This document shows positions 8,382-17,076 of a DNA stretch of 64,000 bases, piece after piece. The stretch is taken from assembly GCF_008365275.1 (NCBI RefSeq), contig NZ_CP043504.1, forward strand, positions 434,001 to 498,000. Reading direction: 5' to 3'. The notes beneath the pieces were generated by a model, which was not told where the DNA came from, ran no database searches, and worked only from the letters and a program-made list of their open reading frames with translations. Every line of letters begins with the position of its first letter. The stretch's first letter is position 1. Both the position numbers and the translations under genes were made by a program. Source of the DNA: Protaetiibacter larvae (GTDB taxonomy: Bacteria; Actinomycetota; Actinomycetes; Actinomycetales; Microbacteriaceae).

Positions 8382-9560
8382 TCAGGCTTCGCCGTTGGTC
8401 CACCACGACACCACGGGGGTGTCGTTGACGAGGTGGTCGCCGACGATGCGCGCCTTGTAGCGCGCGGGGTTGTGGGATGCCACCGTGCGGGCGTTGCGCC
8501 AGTGGCGGTCGAGGGCGAGCCCGGTGGAGACGGCGCTCGCGCCGCCCACCTCGAACAGCTCGGTGGCGGCCCGCAGCACGTTCGGGATGATGACGAGCTG
8601 GGCGCGCGTGGTGGCGAGGTCCGCGGTCGCGATCCGGGCGCGCAGCGCCTCCTCCGGCTCCCCCGCGCGACTCGCGTCGCTCGCCGCCTGCAGTGCCGCG
8701 ACGGCGAGGGCCAGGGCGCCGTCGGCGGCGAAGGAGGCCGCCGAGAGCTCGCCGACGGTCTCCTGCACGATGGGGTCCTCGCGCACCGTCGCCGCGCTCG
8801 CGTGCGAGTAGGAGCGGGTGCGGGCGCGCACGAAGCGCACGGCGTCGTCGACGACCGCGCGCCCGATCCCGGTGAGGGTGGCGAGCAGCACGAGCTGCAC
8901 GAAGGCGCCGCCGTGCGAGGGGCGGTCCTCCCGCTCGAGCACGTCCTCGGCGCTCACCCGCACGCCCTCGAACACGGTCGTGCCGGAGCCCGTCATCCGC
9001 TGGCCGAAGCCGTCCCAGTCGTCGAGGCGCTCCACGCCCGCGGCGTCGGTGCGCACGAGCACGCTCACGAACTCGCCGTCGCGGTCGGCGAGCACCGACA
9101 CGAGATCGGCGAACAGCGTGCCGGTGCTGTAGAACTTGCGACCGTCGAGCCTCAGCCCCTCGGCATCCGTCACGAGGCGGGTGTCGTAGCTTCCGACCTT
9201 CGCCGGGCCCTTCTCGAAGGTGGCGTTGCCGTGGATCGCGCCGTCGGCGAGCAGGGCGAGCCGCCGTGTGCGGGTGGGCGAGTCGGGGGCGTGCAGCGTG
9301 CGATCGATGAAGGAGAAGTGCGAGCGGAACAGCTGGGCCACGTTGGGGTCGCGGCGGGCGAGCTCGGCGAGCAGCTCGAAGAGCTCCGCGGGGCCGGCGC
9401 CGTCACCCCCGAACTCGACCGGCAGGGTCACCCGCGTGAAGCCGGCCTCGCGCAGGAGCTCCACCTCGGCGTACGGCAGCCGGCGTTCGCGCTCGCGCGT
9501 GACCGCATCCGCGCCCACCTCGTCGAAGACGGAGGCGAAGCGCGCGACGAGCTCGCTCAT
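8382..9560 (-). CDS. SfnB-like acyl-CoA-dehydrogenase-family flavin oxidoreductase (copy 1)
   Basis: 392 residues with an acyl-CoA dehydrogenase fold as in SfnB/DszC flavin monooxygenases. Motifs: RVTLPVEFGGDGAGP, FYSTGTLFADLVSVLA, LDDWDGFGQRMTGSGTT and the C-terminal EVGGASAVSTGLALDRHWRN. In this group FMNH2 activates O2 to attack sulfur compounds such as sulfones. The ATG at 9560 overlaps the stop of the aldo/keto reductase gene (ATGA), and the LLM monooxygenase follows after 10 nt. It is a paralogue of the protein at 10561-11706. The exact substrate is unknown. Confidence 0.85.
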   Translation of the reverse strand: MSELVARFASVFDEVGADAVTRERERRLPYAEVELLREAGFTRVTLPVEFGGDGAGPAELFELLAELARRDPNVAQLFRSHFSFIDRTLHAPDSPTRTRRLALLADGAIHGNATFEKGPAKVGSYDTRLVTDAEGLRLDGRKFYSTGTLFADLVSVLADRDGEFVSVLVRTDAAGVERLDDWDGFGQRMTGSGTTVFEGVRVSAEDVLEREDRPSHGGAFVQLVLLATLTGIGRAVVDDAVRFVRARTRSYSHASAATVREDPIVQETVGELSAASFAADGALALAVAALQAASDASRAGEPEEALRARIATADLATTRAQLVIIPNVLRAATELFEVGGASAVSTGLALDRHWRNARTVASHNPARYKARIVGDHLVNDTPVVSWWTNGEA

Positions 9561-10564
9561 GCGTTCCCCGCGGCGTCCGCCGCCTCGGCGCGTTCGCGGC
9601 CCTGCGAGATGTCTGCCACGAAGCGGGCGCGGTCGCCCGTCACGAGCGCACCGAGCGGTTCGAGCGCGGCGAGCGCCTCGGCGCTGAGCCGGATGCCCGC
9701 CGCCGCGAGGTTCTCGTCGATCCGCTCCGCGCGGCGCGTGCTCGGGATCGGCACCACGCCCACCCCCAGCGCGCGGCCCCGCTCGGCGAGCCAGGCGAGG
9801 GCGAGCTGCGCGGGGGTGACCCCCTCGGCCTCCGCCACGCGGCGCACGGTCTCCCCGATCGGCGCATTGGCGGCGAGCCGCTCCTCCTGGAAGCGCGGGA
9901 AGTTGCGGCGCAGGTCGCCCTCCGGCAGCTCGGTGACCGGCGAGGCGAGGAAGCCGCGGCCGAGCGGCGAGTAGGCGACGAAGCCCACGCCGAGGCGCGC
10001 CGCGGTGGGGATCACCTGCGCCTCGACATCCCGGCTCCAGATCGACCACTCGCTCTGCACCGCCGTGATGGGGTGCACGGCGTTCGCGCGCTCGAGCTCG
10101 CTCGCGGTCACCTCGGAGAGCCCGATGTGCCCGATCACGCCCTCGCGCACGAGCTCTGCGAGTGCGCCGACGGTCTCCTCGATCGGCACCCGCGGATCGA
10201 CCCGGTGGTAGTAGTACAGGTCGATCCGGTCGACGCCGAGTCGCCGCAGGCTCGCCTGCACCGCCTGGCGGGGGTAGGCCGCATCGCCGCGCGCCCGGAA
10301 GCCGTCGGCATCCGGGGTACGCAGGATGCCGAACTTGGTGGCGAGCACCACCTCGTCGCGTCGATCCTTCAGCAGCCGCCCGACGAGCTCCTCGTTGCTG
10401 CCGCCGCCGTAGACGTCGGCCGTGTCGATGAGCCGGATGCCGGCGTCCACGGCGTGATGCAGGGTCGCGAGCGACGCCTCCGTGTCGGCGGGGCCGTAGA
10501 CCTCGGCGAGCGCCATGCCGCCGAAGCCCTGCTCGCCGACGTCGAGTCCGCGGAACGAGGTCAT
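9557..10564 (-). CDS. aldo/keto reductase
   Basis: 335-residue NADPH-dependent TIM-barrel reductase. Seen: GIRLIDTADVYGGGSNEEL (catalytic Asp and Tyr), LATKFG (catalytic Lys), YYYHRVDP (catalytic His) and the cofactor-binding VVPIPSTRRAERIDENL near the C-terminus. It is embedded between two SfnB paralogues with 4-nt overlaps on both sides, so it probably reduces an aldehyde or ketone released by the oxygenases (inference). Confidence 0.9.
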   Translation of the reverse strand: MTSFRGLDVGEQGFGGMALAEVYGPADTEASLATLHHAVDAGIRLIDTADVYGGGSNEELVGRLLKDRRDEVVLATKFGILRTPDADGFRARGDAAYPRQAVQASLRRLGVDRIDLYYYHRVDPRVPIEETVGALAELVREGVIGHIGLSEVTASELERANAVHPITAVQSEWSIWSRDVEAQVIPTAARLGVGFVAYSPLGRGFLASPVTELPEGDLRRNFPRFQEERLAANAPIGETVRRVAEAEGVTPAQLALAWLAERGRALGVGVVPIPSTRRAERIDENLAAAGIRLSAEALAALEPLGALVTGDRARFVADISQGRERAEAADAAGNA

Positions 10565-11706
10565 GCGCCGGGGGCCTTCCACTCGGGCAGCGTGCCGTTC
10601 AGCTCGTATTGGCCGACGGCGCGCGTGCGCTGGATCACGGGATTGTGCGAGGCGATCGTCCGCACGTTGCGCCAGTGCCGGTCGAGTGCGAAGCCCGTGC
10701 CGACCGCCGACGCACCACCCACCTCGAACAGGCGCGTGGTCGCCTCCAGCACGATACGCGGAACCTGCTCCTGCAGGCGGAACACCTCGAGCTGGATCGC
10801 CTGCAGCTCGTCGGCGCCGGCGCCGCGATCCGCTGCCGCGCCGAGCTCGGCGGCGAGCGAGAGCACGAGGCGTCGGGCGGTGCTGGCGGCGACGCTCAGT
10901 TCGCCCACGACGAGCTGCACGAGCGGATCCTCGCGCGGCAGGGTCTCGCCCGCGAAGCCGAAGGTGCGCCGGCGGGGGCGCACGAACGCGACCGTGTCGT
11001 CGAGGGCGCGCTGGGCGATGCCCGCGATGACGGCGAGCAGGCTCAGTTGGAACACCGAGCCCAGCAGGTGCCAGCGGGAGGCGTCCGTCGTCGGCTCCGC
11101 GATGTCGCCCGGCTCGACCGGCACGCGCTCGAAGCTCGTCGTGCCGCTGCCGGTGAGGGGCTGGCCGAAGCCGTCCCAGTCGTCGACCGACTGCACCCCC
11201 GGGTGGTGCGCCGTGACCGTCACGGCGACCCGCTCGTCGCCGTCGAGGGCGGCCAGGTGGATCCAGTCCGCGTAGATGCTGCCCGTCGTGTAGTACTTGG
11301 TGCCGGTCAGCAGCACGGCGTCGCCCTCCCGGGCGATGCGCGTCTCGAGTCGGGCGGTGTCCTGCCGCTCCGACTGCGCGTTGCCCACGAAGTCGCCCGC
11401 GAGGAGGCGCTCGTACCAGTGCTGCGGGGCGTCCGCGCCCTGCGCCCGCAACGACTCCACGAAGGCGATGTGCCCGCGCTGGATGTGGCCGAGGCTCGCG
11501 TCGGCCGCCGACAGCCGGATGAGGTGGGCGAACAGCTGCTCGAGCGGGATCGGGTGGCCGCCGCGCTCGGCCGGCACGCGCAGCGCCCCGAAGCCGAGCT
11601 CCCGCAGCTCGGCGAGCTCGGTGTGGAGCAGGACCCGCTCGCGTTCGCGACGCGGGGCATCCGGCGCGATCCGGCTGAGGAACGCGCCGAAGTCGTCGAG
11701 ATTCAA
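10561..11706 (-). CDS. SfnB-like acyl-CoA-dehydrogenase-family flavin oxidoreductase (copy 2)
   Basis: 381-residue paralogue of the protein at 8382-9560, sharing VDDWDGFGQPLTGSGTT, YYTTGSIYADWIHLAA and EVGGASAVGTGFALDRHWRN. Its N-terminus (FGALRVPAERGGHPIPLEQL) is more divergent, suggesting a different substrate or a stepwise partner. The start overlaps metI by 4 nt and the end overlaps the aldo/keto reductase by 4 nt. No flavin reductase gene is present in the operon, so reduced FMN must come from elsewhere in the genome. Confidence 0.84.
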   Translation of the reverse strand: MNLDDFGAFLSRIAPDAPRRERERVLLHTELAELRELGFGALRVPAERGGHPIPLEQLFAHLIRLSAADASLGHIQRGHIAFVESLRAQGADAPQHWYERLLAGDFVGNAQSERQDTARLETRIAREGDAVLLTGTKYYTTGSIYADWIHLAALDGDERVAVTVTAHHPGVQSVDDWDGFGQPLTGSGTTSFERVPVEPGDIAEPTTDASRWHLLGSVFQLSLLAVIAGIAQRALDDTVAFVRPRRRTFGFAGETLPREDPLVQLVVGELSVAASTARRLVLSLAAELGAAADRGAGADELQAIQLEVFRLQEQVPRIVLEATTRLFEVGGASAVGTGFALDRHWRNVRTIASHNPVIQRTRAVGQYELNGTLPEWKAPGA

Positions 11707-12365
11707 TGCATGACCCTTCGTGCGACGGCATTGCCGACCGCTTGCAGTGCTTGGACGAGGATGACGAGGGTGATGACCACGATCACGATGACGGTGTAGT
11801 CGAACCGGGCCCAGCCGTAGTTCATGGCGAGGTAGCCGAGGCCGCCGCCGCCGAGAGTGCCCGCGACCGCCGTCGCATCCACGAGCGCGACGAGGATGTA
11901 GGTGAGGCCGAGCACGAGCGGTCCGAGCGACTCGGGGACCACGATCGTGAAGAGCACCCGCACGGGGCTCGCCCCCATCGAGGTGCCCGCCTCGACGGCG
12001 CCGGGGTCGACGGCCACGAGGTTCGACTCGATGACGCGCGCGATCGCCACGCTCGCCACGATCGTGAGCGGCAGCGTCTGCGGCAGCGGGCCGAGACCCG
12101 TTCCGAACACGATGCGGGTGAGCCCCACCACGGCGATCGCGACGATGAGGAACGGCACCGGGCGGATGAGGTTGATGATGAAGTTGATGACCGCGTACAC
12201 GTAGCGGTTCTCGAGGATGTTGCCGGGGCGCGAGGCGTAGAGCCAGAGCGCGAGCAGCACCCCCAGGATGGCGGCGGCCACGAACGACACGCTCGCCATG
12301 AGCAGGGTCTCGCCGATCGCCTTCCAGAAGCGCGGCAGGAACTCCTCCAGGTCGAACTCACGCAT
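11703..12365 (-). CDS. metI: methionine-type ABC transporter permease (MetI-like)
   Basis: 220-residue inner-membrane permease with five or six predicted helices. It has the EAA-type coupling loop AGTSMGASPVRVLFTIVVPES and the NlpA/MetI signature AGTLGGGGLGYLAMNYG. It overlaps metN by 8 nt and the SfnB-like gene by 4 nt. Importers of this family carry D/L-methionine but also other thio-compounds. Being in an operon with C-S-cleaving oxygenases suggests a non-methionine organosulfur substrate. Confidence 0.92.
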   Translation of the reverse strand: MREFDLEEFLPRFWKAIGETLLMASVSFVAAAILGVLLALWLYASRPGNILENRYVYAVINFIINLIRPVPFLIVAIAVVGLTRIVFGTGLGPLPQTLPLTIVASVAIARVIESNLVAVDPGAVEAGTSMGASPVRVLFTIVVPESLGPLVLGLTYILVALVDATAVAGTLGGGGLGYLAMNYGWARFDYTVIVIVVITLVILVQALQAVGNAVARRVMH

Positions 12366-13407
12366 GGATAACCTCCCGCGCGGGCGCGCTCAGCTCGTGC
12401 ACCGCGGTGACCTCACGGAGGTCGCCGATCGCGGCATCCACCGCGCGATCCTCGCCGAGGAGCTCCACGGTGAGGTTGCCGAACAGGCGCGACTCGAGCT
12501 CGCTCACCCCGCCGTAGACGACGTTGAAGTCGATCCCGCGCGTCCGCGCGACGCGCGAGAGGAACGGGTCGTTCGACTCGCGGTTCTCCACGTGGATCTG
12601 CACGAGCCGGCCGCGATGCACCTCGCGGATCGACGCGAGGGCCTCCTCGGAGGGGATGTGGTGCAGCACCGAGGAGACGAAGCGGCGCGAGGTGGGGTTC
12701 TGCGGGTTGGAGAAGATGTCGTAGACGGAGCCGTGCTCGACCACGCGGCCGCTGTCCATCACGGCGACCTTGTTGGCGATCGTGCGGATCACGTCGATCT
12801 CGTGGGTGACGAGCAGGATCGTGACGCCGTACTCGGCGTTCACGCGCTGCAGCAGCTCGAGCACCTCGCCCGTGGTCTGCGGGTCGAGCGCGCTCGTCGA
12901 CTCGTCGGAGATGAGGATCTCGGGGCGCGTCGCGAGGGCCCGCGCGATGCCGACGCGCTGCTTCTGCCCGCCGGAGAGCTGGGACGGGTAGGAGAGGGCC
13001 TTGTCGGTGAGCCCGACGAACTCGAGCAGCTCCTCCACCCGGTCGAGGATCTCGCCCTTGCCGACGCCCGCGAGCGCGAGCGGGTAGGCGATGTTCTTGT
13101 AGACGGTGCGCGAGGACAGCAGGTTGAACTGCTGGAAGATCATGCCGGTGCGCTGCCGCGCCTCCCACAGCGGTTTGCCGCTCAGCGAGGAGATCTCGCG
13201 GCCGTCGACGACGACGCGGCCGCTCGTGGGTCGCTCGAGTGCGTTGACGGTGCGCAGCAGCGTCGACTTGCCGGCTCCCGAGTAGCCGACGATCCCGAAG
13301 ATGTCTCCGCGGTCGACGGTCAGGTTGACGTCGGTGAGCGCCTCGAAGCGCCGGCCGCCCACCTCGAAGACCTTCGAGACGTTCTCGAAGGAGATCGCTG
13401 TGCTCAC
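12358..13407 (-). CDS. metN: methionine-type ABC transporter ATPase with NIL domain (MetN-like)
   Basis: 349 residues. Walker A GYSGAGKST, signature LSGGQKQRVG, Walker B ILISDEST and H-loop LLVTHEID make up the ATPase domain. The C-terminal 90 residues (IHVENRESNDPFL through LRFGNLTVELLGEDRAV-like sequence) are a NIL/C2 domain, which in E. coli MetN binds methionine and shuts the transporter off (transinhibition). It is separated from metQ by 90 nt containing a strong hairpin and coupled to metI by an 8-nt overlap. Confidence 0.94.
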   Translation of the reverse strand: MSTAISFENVSKVFEVGGRRFEALTDVNLTVDRGDIFGIVGYSGAGKSTLLRTVNALERPTSGRVVVDGREISSLSGKPLWEARQRTGMIFQQFNLLSSRTVYKNIAYPLALAGVGKGEILDRVEELLEFVGLTDKALSYPSQLSGGQKQRVGIARALATRPEILISDESTSALDPQTTGEVLELLQRVNAEYGVTILLVTHEIDVIRTIANKVAVMDSGRVVEHGSVYDIFSNPQNPTSRRFVSSVLHHIPSEEALASIREVHRGRLVQIHVENRESNDPFLSRVARTRGIDFNVVYGGVSELESRLFGNLTVELLGEDRAVDAAIGDLREVTAVHELSAPAREVIHA

Positions 13408-13426
13408 TGTTCCTCCTCACGGCGAT

Positions 13427-13462
13427 GCGGGGCCGCCCGGATCGTGTCCGGCGCGGCCCCGC
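13427..13462 (-). terminator. strong intercistronic hairpin between metQ and metN
   Basis: GCGGGGCCGC at 13427-13436 pairs with GCGGCCCCGC at 13453-13462, extended by CCGG/CCGG around a 7-nt loop. With metQ transcribed first, it would partly terminate transcription or protect the 3' end, giving more binding protein than permease. No T-run is seen. Confidence 0.55.
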
Positions 13463-13497
13463 TCGCGGGGTCCACGGTCGCGGGGCGACCGCGACTG

Positions 13498-14502
13498 CTA
13501 GTTCTGCGCGGCGGCCTTCTGCAGCTCGGCGAGCTTGTCGCGGAGCTTCTCGACGGGCACCTTCACGAGGACGGTGTTGCCGAAGTTCTCGGCGTCGAGG
13601 GCCTCCTTGACGCGCGGGTCGGCGTACGCCTCCTCGAGGATCTTCCAGGCCGGGTTGTCCGCGTTCGCGGCGGTCGTGGCGACCACGTTCACGTAGGGCA
13701 GGTTCTGCTCGGCGAGCGAGTCGTCGAGGAACAGCGCGTCGTCCTTGGTGACGTTCTGGGCCGGGTCGAAGTACGAGGTGCCGACCACGACTGCCGAGAG
13801 GCTCGGGTCGTCGAACTGGGTCGGGATGGCGCGGGCGCCGAGCGCGACGAACTCGAGGTGCTTCGGGTTGTCGGTGACGTCCTCGACGGTCGGGAAGTCT
13901 CCCGCGTCGTCGGCGATCTCGATCAGGCCGGCGGCCTCGAGGATGAACAGGGCGCGTCCGCCGTTCGACGGGTCGTCCGGGATCGCGATGCGGCCGCCGT
14001 CCGGGATGTCCGCGACATCCTTCAGGGTCTTCGAGAAGATGCCCCACTGGGTGATGACGGTCGAGAAGACCGGGGTCAGGTCGGCGTTGTTCTCGGCGTT
14101 GAACGCGCTCAGGTACAGGATGTGCTGGAAGGCGTTGCCGTCCACGTTGCCCGCGACGAGCTCAGTGTTGGGAAGCACCCAGTCGTCCACGTTGACCCAC
14201 TCGACGTCGAGGCCCTTCTCGGCCGCGACCTCCTTGAGGGCGTCCTGGAACTGGCTGTCCTCGGCCACGGCGAGCTTGAGGCTCAGGCGCGCGGCGGGGG
14301 CGCCGTCGGCACCGGTGCGGGCATCCGCGTCGTCGGCCGGCTTGCCGCCGAGCGAGGTCGCGAGGAAGATGCCGCCCGCGACGAGCGCCGCGACGACGAC
14401 GGCCGCGACGGTGATGAGGATGTTGCGCTTCTTCTTGCTGCTGGCCTCGACTGCCGAGCGCAGTTCGCTCGGGGCGTCGGGCTTCGACTTCAGGTCGGTC
14501 AC
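13498..14502 (-). CDS. metQ: MetQ/NlpA-family substrate-binding protein, helix-anchored
   Basis: 334 residues. The binding domain shows EVAAEKGLDVEWVNVDDWV, NVDGNAFQHILYL, GRIAIPDDPSNGGRAL and the C-terminal EKLRDKLAELQKAA, all typical of NlpA/MetQ. Instead of a lipobox there is a cytoplasmic KKKR stretch and one transmembrane helix at about 27-50, so the protein should be tethered outside by an uncleaved helix. I chose the GTG at 14502 (VTDLKSKPDA) behind AAGGGAACC; an in-frame start at 14613 would add 37 residues with no homology-like character. It is the first gene of the sulfur operon. Confidence 0.9.
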   Translation of the reverse strand: MTDLKSKPDAPSELRSAVEASSKKKRNILITVAAVVVAALVAGGIFLATSLGGKPADDADARTGADGAPAARLSLKLAVAEDSQFQDALKEVAAEKGLDVEWVNVDDWVLPNTELVAGNVDGNAFQHILYLSAFNAENNADLTPVFSTVITQWGIFSKTLKDVADIPDGGRIAIPDDPSNGGRALFILEAAGLIEIADDAGDFPTVEDVTDNPKHLEFVALGARAIPTQFDDPSLSAVVVGTSYFDPAQNVTKDDALFLDDSLAEQNLPYVNVVATTAANADNPAWKILEEAYADPRVKEALDAENFGNTVLVKVPVEKLRDKLAELQKAAAQN

Positions 14503-14665
14503 GGTGGTTCCCTTCGTGGATGTGGTGGTGCTCCCTGGTGCGGGAGTGGCCAGTACACGTCGGATCGCCGCGGCAGGCAAACCCGCGCGTAACCTGCCGA
14601 CCGGGCGCGTCATCCTCGGTCGCGCGGCGTCATATGGCGTCCCACGACGTCATCGAACGCCACGG

Positions 14666-14704
14666 GTCAACACTGTTGACGGCACGGCGATGAGGCAGCA
14701 GAGT
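14666..14704 (+). promoter_or_regulatory. promoter with a palindromic operator over the -35
   Basis: GTCAACA-C-TGTTGAC (14666-14680) contains the -35 TTGACG (14676-14681). After a 17-nt spacer comes CAGAGT (14699-14704), then 6 nt to the ATG at 14711. A repressor bound to the palindrome would block the -35. The upstream stretch from 14503, which is the metQ leader on the other strand, shows no riboswitch that I recognise. Confidence 0.55.
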
Positions 14705-14710
14705 TGCTCC

Positions 14711-15646
14711 ATGGACCTCGCCCTGGTCGACGTCGACCTGCGGAGCACGACCGCGAAACTGCCCGTTCCGGATGTCTCACGGGCAGCCGTGCGCCGCCTC
14801 GCGCGGGCCGCGACCGCGGTCATGCCGGTGACGCGGGCGGCAGGCGTGCGGGTCGAGACCCTGCGATCCAGGACGGCGCGGGTGCGCATCTACCGCCCCG
14901 TCCGGCAGCGCACGGACGCGGTGCTGCTCTGGGTGCACGGAGGCGGCTTCGTGATCGGCTCACCCCGCCAGGACGAACGCCACTGCAGCGAGACCGCCGC
15001 GGAGCTCGGCATGGTCGTCGTCTCGGCGCACTACCGCCTCGCGCCCGAGCATCCCTTCCCCGCCGGACTCGACGACGTGACGGCCGCGTGGCAGTGGCTG
15101 CAGGCGGAGGCCGCGACGCTCGGAGTGGACCCGGCGCGCGTGATCGTGGGCGGCGAGAGCGCGGGCGGCGGGCTGGCCGCGTGCGCCGTGCAGCGACTGC
15201 GCGACCAGTCGCCCGTGCAGCCGATCGGGCAGTGGCTGTTCTGCCCGATGCTCGACGACCGCACCGCTGCCGACCGCGCACTCGACGCGGTGGAGCACCC
15301 CGTGTGGAACAACACGTCCAACCGGGTCGGCTGGACGGCCTACCTCGGCCAGGCGCCTGGCGCGGCCGCGCTGCCGAGCTACGCCGTGGCCGCGCGCCGC
15401 GACGACCTCACGGGGCTGCCCCCGAGCTGGCTGAGCGTCGGCGACATCGAGCTGTTCTCGGCGGAGGTGCGCGACTACGCGCGGCGGCTGGAGGCGTCCG
15501 GGGTGCCGGTCGTGCTCGACCTCGTGGCCGGCGGCCCGCACGGCTTCGAGAACTGGGCCGCCGACACGGCGCCGGCGCGAATGCTGCTCGCCCGCGCCCG
15601 CGGCTGGCTCGCGGAGCTCGTCGGCGCCGAGCGTCGCGCGGGCTAA
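14711..15646 (+). CDS. alpha/beta hydrolase of the hormone-sensitive lipase family
   Basis: 311 residues. The oxyanion-hole motif HGGGFVIGS and the nucleophile elbow GGESAGGGLA define a family IV (HSL-type) esterase. A C-terminal LSVGDIELF supplies the Asp region and GGPHGFENW the catalytic His. No signal peptide is seen, so it is probably a cytoplasmic carboxylesterase on small acyl esters. The start at 14711 fits a leaderless promoter; an in-frame ATG at 14690 is the alternative. Its stop codon overlaps the stop of the convergent gene (15643-15646). Confidence 0.88.
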   Translation: MDLALVDVDLRSTTAKLPVPDVSRAAVRRLARAATAVMPVTRAAGVRVETLRSRTARVRIYRPVRQRTDAVLLWVHGGGFVIGSPRQDERHCSETAAELGMVVVSAHYRLAPEHPFPAGLDDVTAAWQWLQAEAATLGVDPARVIVGGESAGGGLAACAVQRLRDQSPVQPIGQWLFCPMLDDRTAADRALDAVEHPVWNNTSNRVGWTAYLGQAPGAAALPSYAVAARRDDLTGLPPSWLSVGDIELFSAEVRDYARRLEASGVPVVLDLVAGGPHGFENWAADTAPARMLLARARGWLAELVGAERRAG

Positions 15647-17076
15647 CGGCACCAGTCGGGCAGGAAGCCGCGCACGCCACGGTCGGAGCTGCCATCCGCG
15701 ATCCGAACGAAGCGGATCGAGGTGGCGCTGAAGCCGTACTCGATCGGGTAGTTGTCGGGGCGCCCCTCGCCCGACACCACCTCGACCGCGAGGTACTCGC
15801 CGTTGGGCGAGAGGCAGAAGTCGCGCACCCAGCTGCCGGGCGAGGAGGTGCGGAACAGCTCGCGCTCGCCATCCGCGTCACTCAGGACGAGCGAGGAGCT
15901 GCGCTCCTCGCTCGGTGCACCGGGCTCGAGCCGCGTGAAGAGCTGGACGTCAGTGCGCTCGTCGAGCGGCACGCGCTTTCCGGGGTAGCGGTCGCTCTGC
16001 GGCTTCGGCTCGGGCAGCTCGAGGGGCGTGGTGCTCCCGTCGGCGAGGTCGATGACCGAGGAACCCGTCGGGTCGACGACGACCAGTTGCGTGGTCCCCG
16101 GCACGAAGCCCTGCATGCCGACGTGCTGCCCGAGCGGCGTGGGGTCGCCGCCACCCAGCGGGTCGATCAGGTAGAGCTGCTGGTCGAGCCCCTGCGCGAC
16201 GATCGAGGTGGTGCCGGGCACGAAGGTCCACGACATGACCTCGAGCGGTGCTCCGCCGAACCCGGTCACGGGCGCGGGAACCCCCGTCGCGTCGGTCAGG
16301 TCGTAGAGGAACAGCGTGTTGCGGGGGCCGTCGGGCGCGCCGTACCCGGCGTCGAGGATGTAGCCGAACAGGTCGCCGGTGCCCGCTGCGTGCAACTCGC
16401 GGACCGTCGCCGCGCCCCCGACGTCGATCGGCACCCGCACGCCCTCAGCCGGGGAGATGACCGTCAGCGCGGGGACGTCGCGCTCGTCGAGCGTGATCAC
16501 GGCGAGCAGCTCGCGCAGGGCGACGTAGTCCTGGATGCGCGGCGCCTCGAACACGGTCCCGCCCGACCCCGCATCGGCGAGGCCGCTGCGCAGGATCCGG
16601 TCCGGCTCCCCCGGCGCGTCCGGATCGTGTCGCAGCAGCGAGTACACCTCGACGTCGGGCGTCGTGAAAGAGAACTCGAGGGCGGCCCCCGTGCCGGTCG
16701 CCGCGCCGCGAACCTCGAGCCGGATCGTGTAGCGGGTGGCGTAGTCGAGCATCCGGCCGAAACGGATCGTCGCCGTGCCCTGGTCGACGCTCACGGTCGC
16801 GTCGGTCGCGGGCGAGATGGTCAGCGCGGCCGCGGAGAGCTCGGCGAGCGGCTGGTCGGCGTGCAGCACCACGCGCTGACCCGCGCGGGTCACGAGCGCC
16901 TGCGGGTTGAGCTCGGTCGAGCTGAGGCGCGGACCCTGCGCGGCGTTGACCGCGCCGAGGCCGCCCGCGACGAGGGCGAGCGCGACGATCACCCCGAGGC
17001 TGAGGCGCCGGAAGCCCGCCCGCTGCCGCTCGAGCCGGGCGTCGCCAGCGGCGCCGCCCGCGCGGTCAGTAGACAT
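15643..17076 (-). CDS. membrane-anchored extracytoplasmic protein of unknown function
   Basis: 477 residues: a short cytoplasmic N-terminus, one transmembrane helix at about 25-44, then an extracellular region. The first part (about 60-140) looks like a bacterial Ig-like domain (TRAGQRVVLHADQPLAEL, MLDYATRYTIRLEV, EFSFTTPDVEV). The remainder has repeated WTFVPGTTSIVAQGL / GFVPGTTQLVVVD and FCLSPNGEYLAVEV units resembling a TolB/WD-like beta-propeller. I do not recognise the family. It sits upstream of no obvious partner; the permease pair ends 10 nt inside its start region (17066-17076 overlap). Confidence 0.75.
   Translation of the reverse strand: MSTDRAGGAAGDARLERQRAGFRRLSLGVIVALALVAGGLGAVNAAQGPRLSSTELNPQALVTRAGQRVVLHADQPLAELSAAALTISPATDATVSVDQGTATIRFGRMLDYATRYTIRLEVRGAATGTGAALEFSFTTPDVEVYSLLRHDPDAPGEPDRILRSGLADAGSGGTVFEAPRIQDYVALRELLAVITLDERDVPALTVISPAEGVRVPIDVGGAATVRELHAAGTGDLFGYILDAGYGAPDGPRNTLFLYDLTDATGVPAPVTGFGGAPLEVMSWTFVPGTTSIVAQGLDQQLYLIDPLGGGDPTPLGQHVGMQGFVPGTTQLVVVDPTGSSVIDLADGSTTPLELPEPKPQSDRYPGKRVPLDERTDVQLFTRLEPGAPSEERSSSLVLSDADGERELFRTSSPGSWVRDFCLSPNGEYLAVEVVSGEGRPDNYPIEYGFSATSIRFVRIADGSSDRGVRGFLPDWCR

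Noticed and set aside
14503-14613. Upstream start for MetQ at 14613
   Set aside because: It adds 37 residues of low-complexity sequence ahead of the KKKR-helix anchor and has no ribosome-binding site, unlike the GTG at 14502.
14503-14665. SAM riboswitch in the metQ leader
   Set aside because: I looked for the conserved core of SAM-I/IV-type elements and found no convincing stems or conserved loops. A covariance search would be decisive.
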